NCBI GenBank assembly: GCA_022419385.1
Contig: JAJUBI010000003.1
Coordinates: 1,674,001 to 1,738,000 of the forward strand
Length of the DNA: 64,000 nt
From: Paraconiothyrium sp. Pb-2020
Lineage: Eukaryota > Ascomycota > Dothideomycetes > Pleosporales > Didymosphaeriaceae
Direction of reading: 5' to 3'
In this document: positions 10,721-21,310 of the stretch, one piece after another
Layout of the letters: each line of letters begins with the position of its first letter
How positions within the stretch are numbered: position 1 is the stretch's first letter
Translations under genes and position numbers: made by a program
The notes under the pieces: model-generated
The model's database searches: none
The model's input: the letters and a program-made list of their open reading frames with translations, nothing else
What the model was told of the DNA's origin: nothing

Positions 10721-12493
10721 CTAAGCTTTGTCATCAGTAGCTTCAACCGATCGCTTATGCTCCATGGGCACAGTGGTACCAGCAACATTCGCGTCTGGTC
10801 CATCAAACAGCACGGCGATTTCTTCAAGCGTCTAATGTACTGCATCAGCGAAAACTCGCATCTTTAGTAGGATGTCAAACTTACTGGGCCTCGTGTCTCT
10901 ACGTATAAGAAATAGATGGCCAGGCACTCCAGCACCAAAACCACGATATAGACGAGATAGAACTTCCAGGCTAATGCCTCCAGTCCGATAGGGTTGACGT
11001 ATTGGTTAAAGATACCCGCAAGACTGGTACCGACAAAGCATAAGGTCAATCCCTTCGCACGTATCTTGAAAGGCAGGATTTCGACAGTGTAGGATACCGT
11101 CAACCCGGGCCATGCAAAGCCAGCAGCTGTACTCGTCAGTATAAGAACGTCTAAGGTGAACAAGGGATACACACCGCCATAGAACAAGAAAATCATGGCA
11201 AGAACAGCTGAGCCAGCGCCCGAGTCTCCGGTCTTTGCATATACCGCACTGCAAGCTGTCCAAATGCTGAAAGCGATCAACATGCCCACACCAGCGATGA
11301 GGAAGAGAACACGGCGGCCGACGCGGTCCACAAGGAATGCACAGCCCAAAGACACGAGCCAGCACCAAATGGTCAAACCGCCATTGATAGCTGCTTGGTT
11401 CGACGGACTAAGTGCGTCAGTCAGTTGAGGCCGTGCGGATGCCCGATAATGTGAACTTACTTTGTGATGCCAATCGTGTTCAAGACCGATGACAAATAAT
11501 AGCTAACAAGGCCATTACCGGAGCACTGCGAGAAGATGGCAGTCAAGATGATCAGGAGGCATCGCTTCCTATTTCCTGGGGTCCGAACAAGTTCGTACCA
11601 GCCACTGCTTGCCGCCACAGATTCCTCCAACTCGATTGTCTGGCTGATCTCACTGAACTCCCAATTGACGAAATCCGTTTCCGTCCCATTTCCATGATAC
11701 TTGGTTAGGATTGTCTTTGCTTTCGCGTATTTTCCCTTCGCGATCAACCATCGAGGGCTTTCGGGCAGCATCCAGAGGGCTAGAAGCTGGATGCCAGGCA
11801 TAGCGCATTGAAGTCCGACGGGGAGGCGCCACGAGAGGTCTCCGACAACGTGGTTGAGCGTGCCGAACGTCGTCCAAGCAGCCAGTATGGCTCCCACATA
11901 CCAGACAGTATTGTAGATCGTAGTGACTCTGCCCCGATGTCTTGGATGTGCAACTTCTGTGATGAGAAGGGGGCATGTTGCATTACTGATGTTGCTGCCC
12001 ATTCCCATGATGAATCGACCGGCAAGGAACATGGCGTCGGGGTTGCTTCGTTGTGGACACGCCTGGATTGCGGCGCCGAGGATAACTAGACAGCATCCAA
12101 TGCCTGTTCCGAGACGGCGACCGCAGTAGTCGGCTATGTATGGGGTGAACAGAAGCACCGCAAAACCGCCAAACCCAGGAAATGCACCAAGAAGGCCAAG
12201 ATGAGAGCCGGTCGGGTGATTGAAGACTACACGGCAATCAGCAGATAAATGCTATAGGAAGGAAGACTCGTACAAGATTGCCATGCAGGCATTGTCTGAA
12301 GTCCGTTCAAAAGACTTCCGTCGTAGCCCAGCGTTGTGGAGCCGAGGAAGAGGAATGGCATGAGCAGATACAATTTCCGTAGCTCTGGCTGCTGATACCA
12401 TGGCCTCTCATCCTCGCCATGGGGAAGCTGCACAAGAATATCTTCATGGTGCATCACCTCAACACCTTCCTTGGTATCCTTGGTGACATCCAT
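10721..12493 (-). CDS. MFS sugar transporter, lactose-permease-like, 4 exons, 539 aa
   Basis: A plasma-membrane sugar/proton symporter of the major facilitator superfamily, sugar-porter family. Exons are 12493-12274, 12226-11461, 11407-10885 and 10831-10721 (complement), with introns of 47, 53 and 53 nt. Splicing restores GYDGSLLNGLQTMPAWQSFF, the loop-2 motif DYCGRR, GRFIMGMG, the loop-6 motif LPESPRWLI, NPSNQAAINGG, DRVGRRVLFL and the ETRGPTLEEIAVLFDG ending. Twelve helices fit. The sequence type is that of fungal lactose/galactoside carriers, and the gene stands head to head with a Zn2Cys6 regulator, next to a GH35 glycosidase, so uptake of a beta-galactoside is a reasonable inference. The start MDVTKDTKEG follows an upstream in-frame ATG that adds only polar residues. 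The exact sugar is not provable from sequence. Confidence 0.9.
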
Positions 12494-12750
12494 GGTCAGA
12501 GTATGAGAAGGTAATGAGATCGTCGAGCACTGTCGCCCGAGTGTGGTTTCCAAATGGGAATCCAGCTACCTTATATGTCCCGCCGCAGCGGCATCGAATA
12601 ACATGATCATGATTGCTAGCGTCCTTTGCAAAACTGCGGAGAGAACCTGGAGAGGCCTGCGCGTGCGAAAGCGGAGGTGGGTAAGTCTCGGTCCGATTAG
12701 GTCAAATCATGACTCGCTCATGGTCTAGTCTCTGAGAAACGAACCACCGC

Positions 12751-12766
12751 AAAATCGTCGGAAAAT
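12751..12766 (+). promoter_or_regulatory. Cluster motif copy 1 (AAAATCGTCGGAAAAT)
   Basis: It matches the copy at 16501-16517 over GCAAAATC-TCGGAAAA, with one A/G difference and the preceding GC kept. It contains CGGAAAA, resembling a monomeric Zn2Cys6 site. Confidence 0.5.
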
Positions 12767-12822
12767 TGCCTAGCCAGAATCATACACGGGCCCGTGGCTA
12801 CGAGGCAGTAGCGAGTGGCAGG

Positions 12823-12839
12823 ATTTCTCCGATGATTTT
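12823..12839 (-). promoter_or_regulatory. Cluster motif copy 2 (inverted)
   Basis: Read on the minus strand it gives AAAATCATCGGAGAAAT, almost identical to the copy upstream of the GH35 gene. It lies 43-59 bp before the regulator start, which hints at autoregulation. Confidence 0.5.
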
Positions 12840-12881
12840 CCTTATAGGGTGCACGACTGCTTCGCATTGATACTGGACAAC

Positions 12882-14529
12882 ATGAACGAGAAGGAGAAAT
12901 CTCGCCAAAACAACGACAACCCTACAGGTCGGGTACGATCGACAGCTGCCTGCGATGCGTGCAGAGCTAGGAAAGTCAAGGTGAGTGTTGCTGCTGGGGC
13001 CCCATCAGACTGCAGCTAACTTGATAAGTGCATCTATTTGCCAGCCAAGGCGAGGTGTTCCGTATGTACAGATCTTAACATAGACTGTACTCAAGCTCGA
13101 CCTCGGAAGAAGCGCGGACCTAAAAATCGGTATGTGACCATGGTGCTTGATATCCAAACTCACGGTATGTTCGCTGATCGTCAAGTACAGCTACGTTGAG
13201 GCGCTGCGATCACGCCTCGATGCCGAAACATCAGGAATTGACCCACCTTTGGGGGACAGTCCTGATCAGTCATCTCCAAGTCTACCAGCTACATCACCTC
13301 AATCAATATCGTGCGACATCGAACACATAGCACCACTTCGCATTCTTCAACAGATTGTAGAGGATTGGTTTGGATGGATCCACCCTGTCGCTCCAATCTT
13401 CCATAGGACCCAGATGCTAGAACGCATAACACTGGCCCAGACTGCGAACAACAATTCCGATGCCTCGTTTCTCATCCTAGTGGCGTCACTTTGCGCTGCG
13501 GTCGTGGCTAGTCTGCGGAGAAGACGCGGCCTTTACGGTGCAGTAACCGTAGATGGTTCTTTCGATATAGCCGAGCGTCTAGGGCTGTGGGACCGGAACA
13601 GGCGCATTTCCCTGGAGTGGGTGCTAGCAATGTACAATTTTTCCAGTGCTACGCACCACGAACACGGAATTGGATCACCACTTGCCCACCGATTAAGCGC
13701 AGAGGCCGCCATGGGAGTCAAATATCTTCTCTATCATGACTTCGATCAGATGATATTTCTCGATCAACAGATCTTGAAGAGATTGTACTGGCTCATCTAT
13801 GCAGGCCAATGTACGTGCGACATGCACGGGTGGCCATTACTTGTTCTGCGTCAAGCGCATGAACAAGTCAATGCGCTAATACCGCTTGATACATCCGACG
13901 AGGGTCTGCTCGCGGGCATTCCCCAGGTATTGCACTCTTCTCCTTCACGATCGTACGTTCCTGGACTGAATGCACTTGCACGTCTGTTCTTGATCTGGCA
14001 AGCGAGCCAGTCTGTTCCCATCAAGACCATGGAGCACCTGCAAGAGAGCATGAAACAAGCTCAGCAAGCGTTAACCGACTTGCCACCCCAGCTGAAGTGG
14101 AGAAGTCGGCCGGGCAGTCCGCTGAGCGGAGAAGAGCGCGTGATCGGGGGAGATTTCGGGACCGATGTGCAAACAGTGAACCTGAAAGTCACGCAACTGC
14201 ATATCCGTGCGAACCTTTTAGAGCAGATGAACGGGCTAGCTCGTGCTCAGAATGTGTTATTTACACCGATTTTCATATCCGAGGAGCGGCACCGAGTAGT
14301 CGACGAGCTACTTGATATCTTGTATCACATGCCCAACGAAGTCTTCGACGCGAACGGCTACAGCGTCGTCCCAAAAATCCGCGATATTGGAGGCGCACTG
14401 CTCGATGAAGTGAGGACGGGGGTCTTTGGCGCAAACCAACAAGCGACACTCAATTTGGACAGGCTACTCGCAAAGCTAGAAGAACTCGACGTCAGGTGTC
14501 AAGACCAGCAATTAGGAACTTATCTCTGA
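12882..14529 (+). CDS. Zn2Cys6 fungal transcription factor, 3 exons, 512 aa
   Basis: A nuclear DNA-binding regulator. Exons are 12882-12980, 13029-13129 and 13191-14529; introns of 48 and 61 nt interrupt the zinc cluster and the linker. Splicing gives ACDACRARKVKC, then IYLPAKARC, SVC and TDLNIDC, which fits C-x2-C-x6-C-x8-C-x2-C-x6-C (first Cys at residue 24). A basic linker ARPRKKRGPKNRYVEALRSR follows. The remainder is a helical middle-homology region with typical fungal strips (LVASLCAAVVASLRRRRG; LKRLYWLIYAGQCTCDMHGWP). Its divergent position next to the sugar carrier and its convergence with the GH35 gene (stops 28 bp apart) suggest it is the cluster activator. The CGGAAAA-containing motif repeated in both promoters is a candidate target. 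Confidence 0.9.
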
Positions 14530-14557
14530 ATGCGAGAATCTATGGTAAACAAACTAT

Positions 14558-16270
14558 CTAAAAATCATCCTCGTCCTCTTCAATGCTATAAGCCCAGCAC
14601 TCAGCGATCATTGTCCGTGAAGGAATGGTCACCGCAATCGGGAAGCCTCCGTAGTCCGGATCCTCATTCGGCATTATCAAGAATTCCCCACTACGCGTCT
14701 CGTCACCACCAAGCACCTTCAAAGTACTTAACTCACAAGTATCAGGGTTGACTTCCTTCTCCTCTGCGTGCAAAATGCCCGTGAACGTGGACTTAGGGTT
14801 GGTACTCTTGAAGTACACGTTGAAGCCCCAACCAACGCACAAGAACTTGCCGTCGCCTTGATGGATGATCATACCAGCGCCAGGGCCCGGCTTACCGAAG
14901 ACAAAGGCACGGTCTACAATGACCTCGAAACTACCCATCTTCTTGGTCCAACTGTCCTCTTTCACCTTCTCGCCCTCTTTCCACTCGTCGAAGAAAAATC
15001 CCATAATTTCTTCAGGCCTATTCGCCTGCGCATCGAGTATTTGCTTTCGTACCGAGTGAATAAGCTTGTAATGCTTGGTTAGAGCGCTGACGTCTGCTGA
15101 TTCAGAGTCTGCGCCGAATGGCGAGCATCCAAGTGCTAGATACGTGCCATAGGCTAACCATACTCTCCGCACCCCTTTCTCATCTCGCCTCTGCTCCGGT
15201 ATGAAAAAGACTTGATCATCGTGTCGGTAGTTCTTGCACGTGCTCTCGTAGTCGTGGAAGTAGAGGTCAGGAGCGATGAAGTCCAGAGAAGGTGCGTTAT
15301 GCTTCCAGACGTCCAATGTGTGCGGACAGGGCCCGCCGGAGGGGTAAACACCTGCTGTGGCTCCGCCACCGACGACTACGGGTAGATCTGCGAGGTCGAG
15401 AGCGGATGGATCGTCGAAATTCAGCCATACATTCGCGTAGAGTGGGATGGGGTACTCCGCCTTGCCTGCTGCAGCGACCTTCTCAACATAGCGAGAGATG
15501 GCGTCCGCCATGAACATCTCGTCGGCGTTGATCACGTTGTCCTCACCGAAAACGTCCTTCCATGTATGTTCTCCTGCCTTCGCCTCCTTGATGCTAGGAA
15601 ATCGCTTCACGAAGTCGGGATGTGGGTTACTGCGCGATTGCAGACCTTCGACCAAATCCTTTGGTACTGCTTCGGCGAACTTCTGGTTCGCAAGCTTGCT
15701 TCGGTCTCTAGAGTCACCCAAGATGCCAGTCTCGTTCTCGACCTGCACCATGATGACAGTGCTATGTGCGCCGTCGAACTCCTTGAGATGTCGCATCAAT
15801 GTACCGAAGGCCTTCGCATCGGCTGTCCAGCCTGCTTCGCAGAATGGGCTAACGTACTCCTCAGTTCGGGTCTTTGCACCCGCTTCGCTGACATGCGCTC
15901 TTGGGAACCTCTTGACATCCTTCTTTACCCACGCCGGCACGTAGGTGCTAAGCGCATTCTTATAAGTGCCGAACCACAGCAGCACCAGCTTCATGTCATG
16001 TTTTCGGGCATCCAGAATGATCTCGTCGATGTTGCTGAAGTCGAAATGGCCTTCTCTAGGCTCAATCTGCTCCCAAGATACAGATCCAAGAAGCGTGTTG
16101 CAATGCATTGCGCGCATGTTCTCCCAGATCTTGTCATCCCGCATGTATTTTGCCGAACTGAGAGTCGAATTATGGAGCTCAGCGCTGAGCATGAGGAAAG
16201 GCTCGCCATTGACAATTAATTGTGAGGACGTCTTGGTCTTGCGAAGGTGTGGTATTTGTGTGGCTGTCAT
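14558..16270 (-). CDS. GH35 beta-galactosidase-like enzyme (DUF5597 type), 570 aa
   Basis: A glycoside hydrolase that probably cleaves terminal beta-galactosides. It is a single exon without a signal peptide, so a cytoplasmic location is likely and fits uptake of intact disaccharide by the neighbouring carrier. N-terminal TIM-barrel motifs are FLMLSAELHNSTLSSAKYM (26-43) and the strip from NTLLGSVSWEQIEPREGHFDF. The proposed acid/base glutamates are in VQVENE (175-180) and the probable nucleophile is Glu359 in FFIPEQRR. A C-terminal beta domain is typical of the DUF5597-containing subgroup found in bacteria and fungi. The stop lies 28 bp from that of the regulator gene. A copy of the cluster motif lies about 230 bp upstream of the start. 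The substrate could also be a galactoside from plant wall polymers. Confidence 0.87.
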   Translation of the reverse strand: MTATQIPHLRKTKTSSQLIVNGEPFLMLSAELHNSTLSSAKYMRDDKIWENMRAMHCNTLLGSVSWEQIEPREGHFDFSNIDEIILDARKHDMKLVLLWFGTYKNALSTYVPAWVKKDVKRFPRAHVSEAGAKTRTEEYVSPFCEAGWTADAKAFGTLMRHLKEFDGAHSTVIMVQVENETGILGDSRDRSKLANQKFAEAVPKDLVEGLQSRSNPHPDFVKRFPSIKEAKAGEHTWKDVFGEDNVINADEMFMADAISRYVEKVAAAGKAEYPIPLYANVWLNFDDPSALDLADLPVVVGGGATAGVYPSGGPCPHTLDVWKHNAPSLDFIAPDLYFHDYESTCKNYRHDDQVFFIPEQRRDEKGVRRVWLAYGTYLALGCSPFGADSESADVSALTKHYKLIHSVRKQILDAQANRPEEIMGFFFDEWKEGEKVKEDSWTKKMGSFEVIVDRAFVFGKPGPGAGMIIHQGDGKFLCVGWGFNVYFKSTNPKSTFTGILHAEEKEVNPDTCELSTLKVLGGDETRSGEFLIMPNEDPDYGGFPIAVTIPSRTMIAECWAYSIEEDEDDF

Positions 16271-16758
16271 GATGGGTGCTTGGCCAGCAGTGTGTCAAAT
16301 AGCTTCGCGATGTAGGAGAGAGGATGAGAAGGAAGAGCAACGCTCAAATCATCAAAGGCGACGAAGGAAGCGTCCGTACATAGATAATCTGCACCATGAT
16401 TCAGGTTTTCCTCGCACCTTTTTGTTTATACTGCTCACACACCAACATGCATTATCTCCGAGTCGTCTCCACTTGGTGTGGGGGAAAGCGGGGTGCGCGC
16501 AAAATCATCGGAAAAATAAGCCACATGATCAGACTAGACCTGGGGAACCTCGTCTACCTCATCTCGGGGTCAGGAGTCTTGCCGAACATGGTTTTCCATG
16601 CTCAGTACTTGTGCGTGATTAAGGCAGCCCAAGCTATCGAATTTAATTATGATCATGCTCATGTACTTGCTCTTCGATCCAAATGTTTCTAGTTGCGAAA
16701 CCAGATCAATACTTTGGCATTTCTACTTGGAGAATCACGAGGTATCGAAAATCGGGTG
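16271..16758. other. GH35 promoter region
   Basis: No gene is seen. The region holds the upstream control region of the GH35 gene, including the motif at 16501-16517, and the 3' side of the minus-strand gene ending at 16759. Confidence 0.5.
16501..16517 (+). promoter_or_regulatory. Cluster motif copy 3 (AAAATCATCGGAAAAAT)
   Basis: Preceded by GC, as in copy 1, it sits about 230 bp upstream of the GH35 start. Together with copies 1 and 2 it links the three neighbouring genes to one regulator. Confidence 0.5.
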
Positions 16759-17673
16759 TCAATGAGACTCCTCGTGATTATCCCACTCACCATAGTACCT
16801 GAGGATGTTGTTATGAAATGGCTTCGGAGTCCTCCTCACCTCGCCACACGGCCAGGCTTCGCTCTTGAAGACCGAATACTCGGTGCATAAGAATCGGATC
16901 TCTGGCAGTCCATCATGGATCGCCGAATACTCATGCTTATTCCAAAGCTCGCCCAACTCTTTGCTGATGGTGTATATGAGCATAGGACCACATTCCCATG
17001 ACATTTGAAAAGAGATATCGCACAGGTAGCCAGAAAGCAGCAGCCTTTTCCATTCTGCCCAGCGGCCGCAAAAGATGTTCAGCGTGGTATTCAGGACTCT
17101 CACCGAAGAGGCATCAGTAGAAGCGGCCACGATAAGAGGTCGCAGACCGATTTCACCTTCGGTCCAGTAAGGTACGTAGATGGCGATGCGGTGAAGCGGA
17201 AGACCGGTGAAAAAGAATGTCTGGAGAAATGAGGCATAGCTGTGCAGCGGCACTACAGCGTAGATCTTCTTCATGCTAAGGGGCCTAGATGTGAGAGCCA
17301 ACGTTAGCCCAGGGAAACGGCGTGAGGAGACTTAGTAAAGAATACACTACCGGAACTCGCGCCGGATCTGCTTGCATGTCTGGGCCAGAGCCATGCTCGT
17401 TCGGCTTGAAAATACTGGTGTGCCATATGATGCGCGATAGCTTCCGTCAGGGTCGTGTCTCAGAACAACCTCGTGCCCCTTCTCATCAGCTAACACGAGC
17501 TCATAGATGCGGTTGCGGAGCTCTAAGCAACGACGTTAGAGGCGAAGCTATCCAGCGGGACTTTTGAACTAACCTCCTGCCAGGTCGAGGAAGGATACGC
17601 CCCGGTCTTTCTCACAGTTCCCCCCACGCGGCAAGGAGGGATTCGATGCATGGCTGTCGCGCATGTCGGCCAT
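16759..17673 (-). CDS. Fungal FLDLxxELRNRIYEL-type protein (2EXR/F-box-like), 3 exons, 265 aa
   Basis: This belongs to a large, poorly characterised family of ascomycete proteins that begin with a short F-box-like helix. Exons are 17673-17574, 17522-17351 and 17284-16759 (complement); introns are 51 and 66 nt. After splicing, the N-terminus reads MADMRDSHASN then FLDLAGELRNRIYELVL, then ASYGTPVFSSRTSMALAQTCKQIRREFRP, exactly the usual family layout (structural strip, then ALxxTCKQIRxEF). The C-terminal half is variable, with aromatic and Cys residues. The family is often expanded and fast-evolving. A role in recruiting substrates to ubiquitin ligases is only suspected. It borders the decayed zone that starts upstream. 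Confidence 0.82.
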
Positions 17674-19668
17674 GTTTGAGAGTGTGGGGAAAAGAACAAG
17701 TGAATCGGCGACGACGAGAAGCAAAACATGTGGGCACGGGCCATATGGGTCGCGTTTGTGGGCGGCTGACAGTACCAGCAGAGGTGGGAGAACAGCACTC
17801 GGGCCCGGCGTCGTCTGGCAGCACGCTTCGACAATGCAGATGGGAGCAACGCAGAAGTCGCTGCTCCTACAACACAGTGCTTTGCGGCCGTATGAGCGTG
17901 CCCTTTGAGCGTGCCCTTTGATGTTGATACTCGGCCCCACCTACCCTCTATTTGGTCATCAGCAGCGTACACACGTAGACGTACACCTGACAGGGTTTTC
18001 GGTCGTACTCCTGTATGCCCGATTGTTGAAATGTTCTGATTGTCAAAACCGATCACTGCGAGAATAATGGAGGTAGTAGCGCCCTTTCAAGTAGTTCTCT
18101 GCCACAAGTAGTGGCCCAAGTGCGTTATCCACCCCCGATATCTGCGGCCTCAAATGCCGGCCCGCCACGCCCAGTTCAACCTAAAGCGCTCAAGATTTTC
18201 CCCGCTTCCTCGGAATTCCACATAGGGCTTCGAGGAATACACGTATCCCTATCTCTTTCCTGGCCTCAGAATTCTTTGCTTCGAACCCGCCGACCCAGCC
18301 ACGAACCGTGTGTAGCTCATTCGACCGTCCGCATACCCGCGCCCCATGCGCGCGGCAGATAGCTCCGGGTGCAATCGGTCTCAATACTGGGTGACACCCT
18401 GTTTGAGAGGCATACAAGAAGACAGAAGGGGAGGAGAGGAAGAGTGTCGAGGGTCGTCCGGCTCGAATTCATCAGGCAAGAGGTGTTGGCAGCAATGTGA
18501 GTCAGCCCTCGTAGTAGCTTAATGAGTCGATCTGATAAGCACATACGAGACTTGGAGGCGAAACGTGTCGGGTCACTAGCTCTCGCATGATCGGGTCAGA
18601 AATGTCTATGGACCCCCAAACACATCGTGAGCGTGGGCCAGCGGCAGGAGGCAAGGCGGGGGCTCAGTGCTTTCCGCCCCACATGTGTATGAGGACAGTA
18701 TCATAAGTAGATAGGAGAGTAGCGTCACCTTTACGGCCTGCAATCGTTTGGTGGAGAGGATAGGCTTTGCTTGCACCACCATTGCCCCTATGTTCCTCTC
18801 CAAATGACCATAGTCACTTTGATATATCCACCCAACTTCCCGTGCGCATTTAGATGGCGTACTGGTCCAAGCGTTAACACGGGTTTTGGTGTTGCGAAGT
18901 TCGCTCTCGCTATGTTTATCCCGACAGTATTGTATCTCCACAACGAAAACAAATCTCGGGAAGAGAGTTGCACGAGTTGAACCGCAAGGAACACGAGACT
19001 TTGCTTGAGAAGTTATAGCAATTACTTCCGTCGTTGGGGCTCGGGATTGTGGGCGAGCGATGGTGTTGATGAGGTTGATCCCTCTTCGTTCACCAAGGGC
19101 ACGGGCAGGCAGCTTGATAAAGGCCGGGCTGGGTCCGTCCGCCCCGCCTCGATCTTCTCCTCAACACCACCGTCGCTCTGCTTTAAACATGGGCTTCGCG
19201 CGTCTACCCTCGACCTCTACTAGCTTTGGCTGCTCGTGCGTGATCTCCTGGCTATCGTGGAGGTTTCTTCCTGTTCGCCGCGTCCTTGCGGGGGCCTTTG
19301 GCAGTTGCGTACGGTGTTATAACAATGACGAGGGCACCAGTAAGGCGTTGCCTCAGGGCACCAGGGCCCGCACCTGCCTCGTAAGTAACGGCATCCTTCC
19401 GCTTTCCTAGCTCTTGCATGCTTACAGCTCGACTACGCAGGTCGACATGCAGCGTCAAAGCTCTGCCTCCCATCTTGTGCGCGATACCTAGGGTAGAAGA
19501 TCAAACCTCTAAAGTATAGAGGTGATGGCGACCACGACGCGGCCAATGCCCCACGCAGCAGGGCGACAATATCAGTACCACCATCGGGTCCGGCATCGTT
19601 CCTGGTAATCTCGTTCGTGCAAGTCGAATCCCTGCCCTCTTGAACCTGGTTGTTGACCGTGTTCCTAG

Positions 19669-20290
19669 ATGTTGCTAAAAGGTTCCTTTCTCTATGTCTG
19701 CTGCGGCGACCGCTGTTGGTGCTCGAGCCTACAGCAGTACTTCCAATACACAGGCCGGATGTCCCTCTTCTGTAGCCTTCGGAGCCGCTCCCTTGGGTAG
19801 GTTGACCCACTGACCCTCTTGATCCTAATCACTGACTCTGTTTCTAGATGTTGCCAAAGACTTTCTTTTGCTGTGTGTGGCTGCCAGCGCTTATGGCAGC
19901 ACCTTCAACGCGCAGGCTAGATTTGCAGCCTGTGGAGCCGCTCCCTTTGGTACGTTAGCTCCCTAACCCTCTTAACCCTGGTTCCTGACTCTCTTTCTAG
20001 ATGTTGCCAAAGACTTTCTTCGTCCATATCGCCGTGGCTGCTGGCGCTTATAGTAGCACCCTTCAATGCGCAGGCTGGATACTCCTCTCGTGCAACGTTT
20101 GGTCTATCCGGTGGCGGATCATCAGATCTCGGCGGTGCAATGTACAGAGGTACTACCTACTCGCGGGATCCGAGCCCCATGGGTAGTCATATCTTGCTGC
20201 AAGCGCAAGATGCAACTTCCTCTGAGATCTGGCGTTGCAGCTCTATGACGTTGCCCAAAGTCTTACATATACTTCTCGAGCTGCCATGCT
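19669..20290 (+). pseudogene. Tandemly duplicated degenerate exons
   Basis: Units start with ATGTTGC(C/T)AAA just after a TTTCTAG or TTCCTAG acceptor at 19669, 19848 and 20001, and a weaker copy (GACGTTGCCCAAAGTCTT) lies near 20247. Unit 2 reads as a phase-1 exon with DVAKDFLLLCVAASAYGST and NAQARFAACGAAPFG, followed by a 51-nt intron-like stretch GTACGTTAG...TTTCTAG. Unit 1 carries the similar AYSSTSNTQAG and FGAAPLG, but with an internal frame change, and unit 3 loses frame after AYSST. The phase-symmetric design would allow in-frame exon duplication. I do not recognise the peptide family. Confidence 0.5.
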
Positions 20291-20684
20291 TCAGGCAGCA
20301 TTTGTCGGGACACCTGTAAGTTCCGCCTAGGACACACGATATGGATGTCTACTAACGCATACAGGCCCCGACACAGTTCCACGTCGCTTGTCGTTGATGG
20401 GCTACCGACGGCTCCGCCGGGTTGGCTGAGAAGACTACTGGCGATATCATTGCCCAGAAGGACCGAAAGTAGACGGTCGCTGAAGATGTGGCGATCAAGA
20501 GCCAGGTACCGATGCCATCCATGCCCGGAAAAGGGACTTAAGAGAAGCATTTCCCTCAGGGTCTCTGCTTCAGCCGCAAAGAGAGAGCTTGGAGAACAAG
20601 ATCGGGGAGAAGAACTTCTACGTTCGCAAACTCCTGTCGGAAACTATTGCCGGGATACTCAACGCCGAAAACAGCTGTGACCGC

Positions 20685-20738
20685 GACTACTATGCGGACC
20701 TCGACTACTATGCGGACCTCGACTACTATGCGGACCTC
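20685..20738 (+). repeat. 18-bp tandem repeat, three perfect copies
   Basis: GACTACTATGCGGACCTC is repeated at 20685-20702, 20703-20720 and 20721-20738. In one frame each unit would read DYYADL. It is embedded in an open stretch of the decayed zone and is probably replication slippage. Confidence 0.85.
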
Positions 20739-21086
20739 GAATCGACCCTCGCCGCTTCAACAGCAATAATAACGTCCCGAATCGTCACAGAGATGATTCG
20801 TAAACGATATATAGTTGGACCGGATATGATGGCTGCTATGGCAAGCCTTAACCTTGGCGGAGCAAATAATGCTGATGGACCCCCCAACGACAGTGCCAAT
20901 AGATATGGCGCCAACACCGGTATGGACAACAGAACCAGGGCTTCGATGTTTCTTCGCGAGATGAACCCAGAGCTCCCGCTGAGATCTCAGCGTTCATTTG
21001 GCGCTTGGGCAATGCTCGTTCACTTTTGGCCGCGAAGCGCCGTGACAAAGTGGGACCTTTGGCGAAAAACGCTGCTTGAAGCCCCT

Positions 21087-21310
21087 CGCCTTCGCTTTGC
21101 CGTTATTCTTATTCAAGACCTCGTAACGTGGTCTTCATGACCACGTTTAAGCGCTTCTCAGAGCATTCCAAGCGCTTAGTCGAGCAGATGTTTCCTGCTC
21201 AGTTTGGGTTCGCCCAATCTGGGCAGGTCGCCTTCGAGCACATCCCCCTACGACTCGCTCAGGAACTCCTGACAAAAACGGTCCGCCGTCGCTTTGCTGT
21301 TATTCTTATT
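21087..21310 (+). repeat. Direct repeat pair, 27 bp, 2 mismatches
   Basis: The copies at 21087-21113 and 21284-21310 share CGCC-TCGCTTTGC-GTTATTCTTATT. In one frame both read as RRFAVILI/LRFAVILI-like peptide. This suggests an internal duplication in the ancestral coding sequence of the decayed zone. Confidence 0.6.

Larger units (their letters stand above)
12494..12881. promoter_or_regulatory. Shared divergent promoter of the transporter and Zn2Cys6 regulator
   Basis: This 388-bp region separates the two divergent starts. It holds two copies of a motif around AAAATC(A/G)TCGGA: plus-oriented at 12751-12766 and inverted at 12823-12839. A third copy lies upstream of the GH35 gene at 16501-16517. 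It also has a perfect 12-bp palindrome CACGGGCCCGTG (12785-12796) and an inverted CGG pair CGGTCCG (12689-12695), both of the kind bound by Zn2Cys6 dimers. Binding by the neighbouring regulator is inferred. Confidence 0.6.

Noticed and set aside
15566..16219. 217-codon plus-strand frame antisense to GH35
   Set aside because: It mirrors the GH35 codon structure; the GH35 frame carries the catalytic motifs.
18111..18362. Possible small gene in the decay zone
   Set aside because: There is no signal peptide, helix or motif, and no splice partners.
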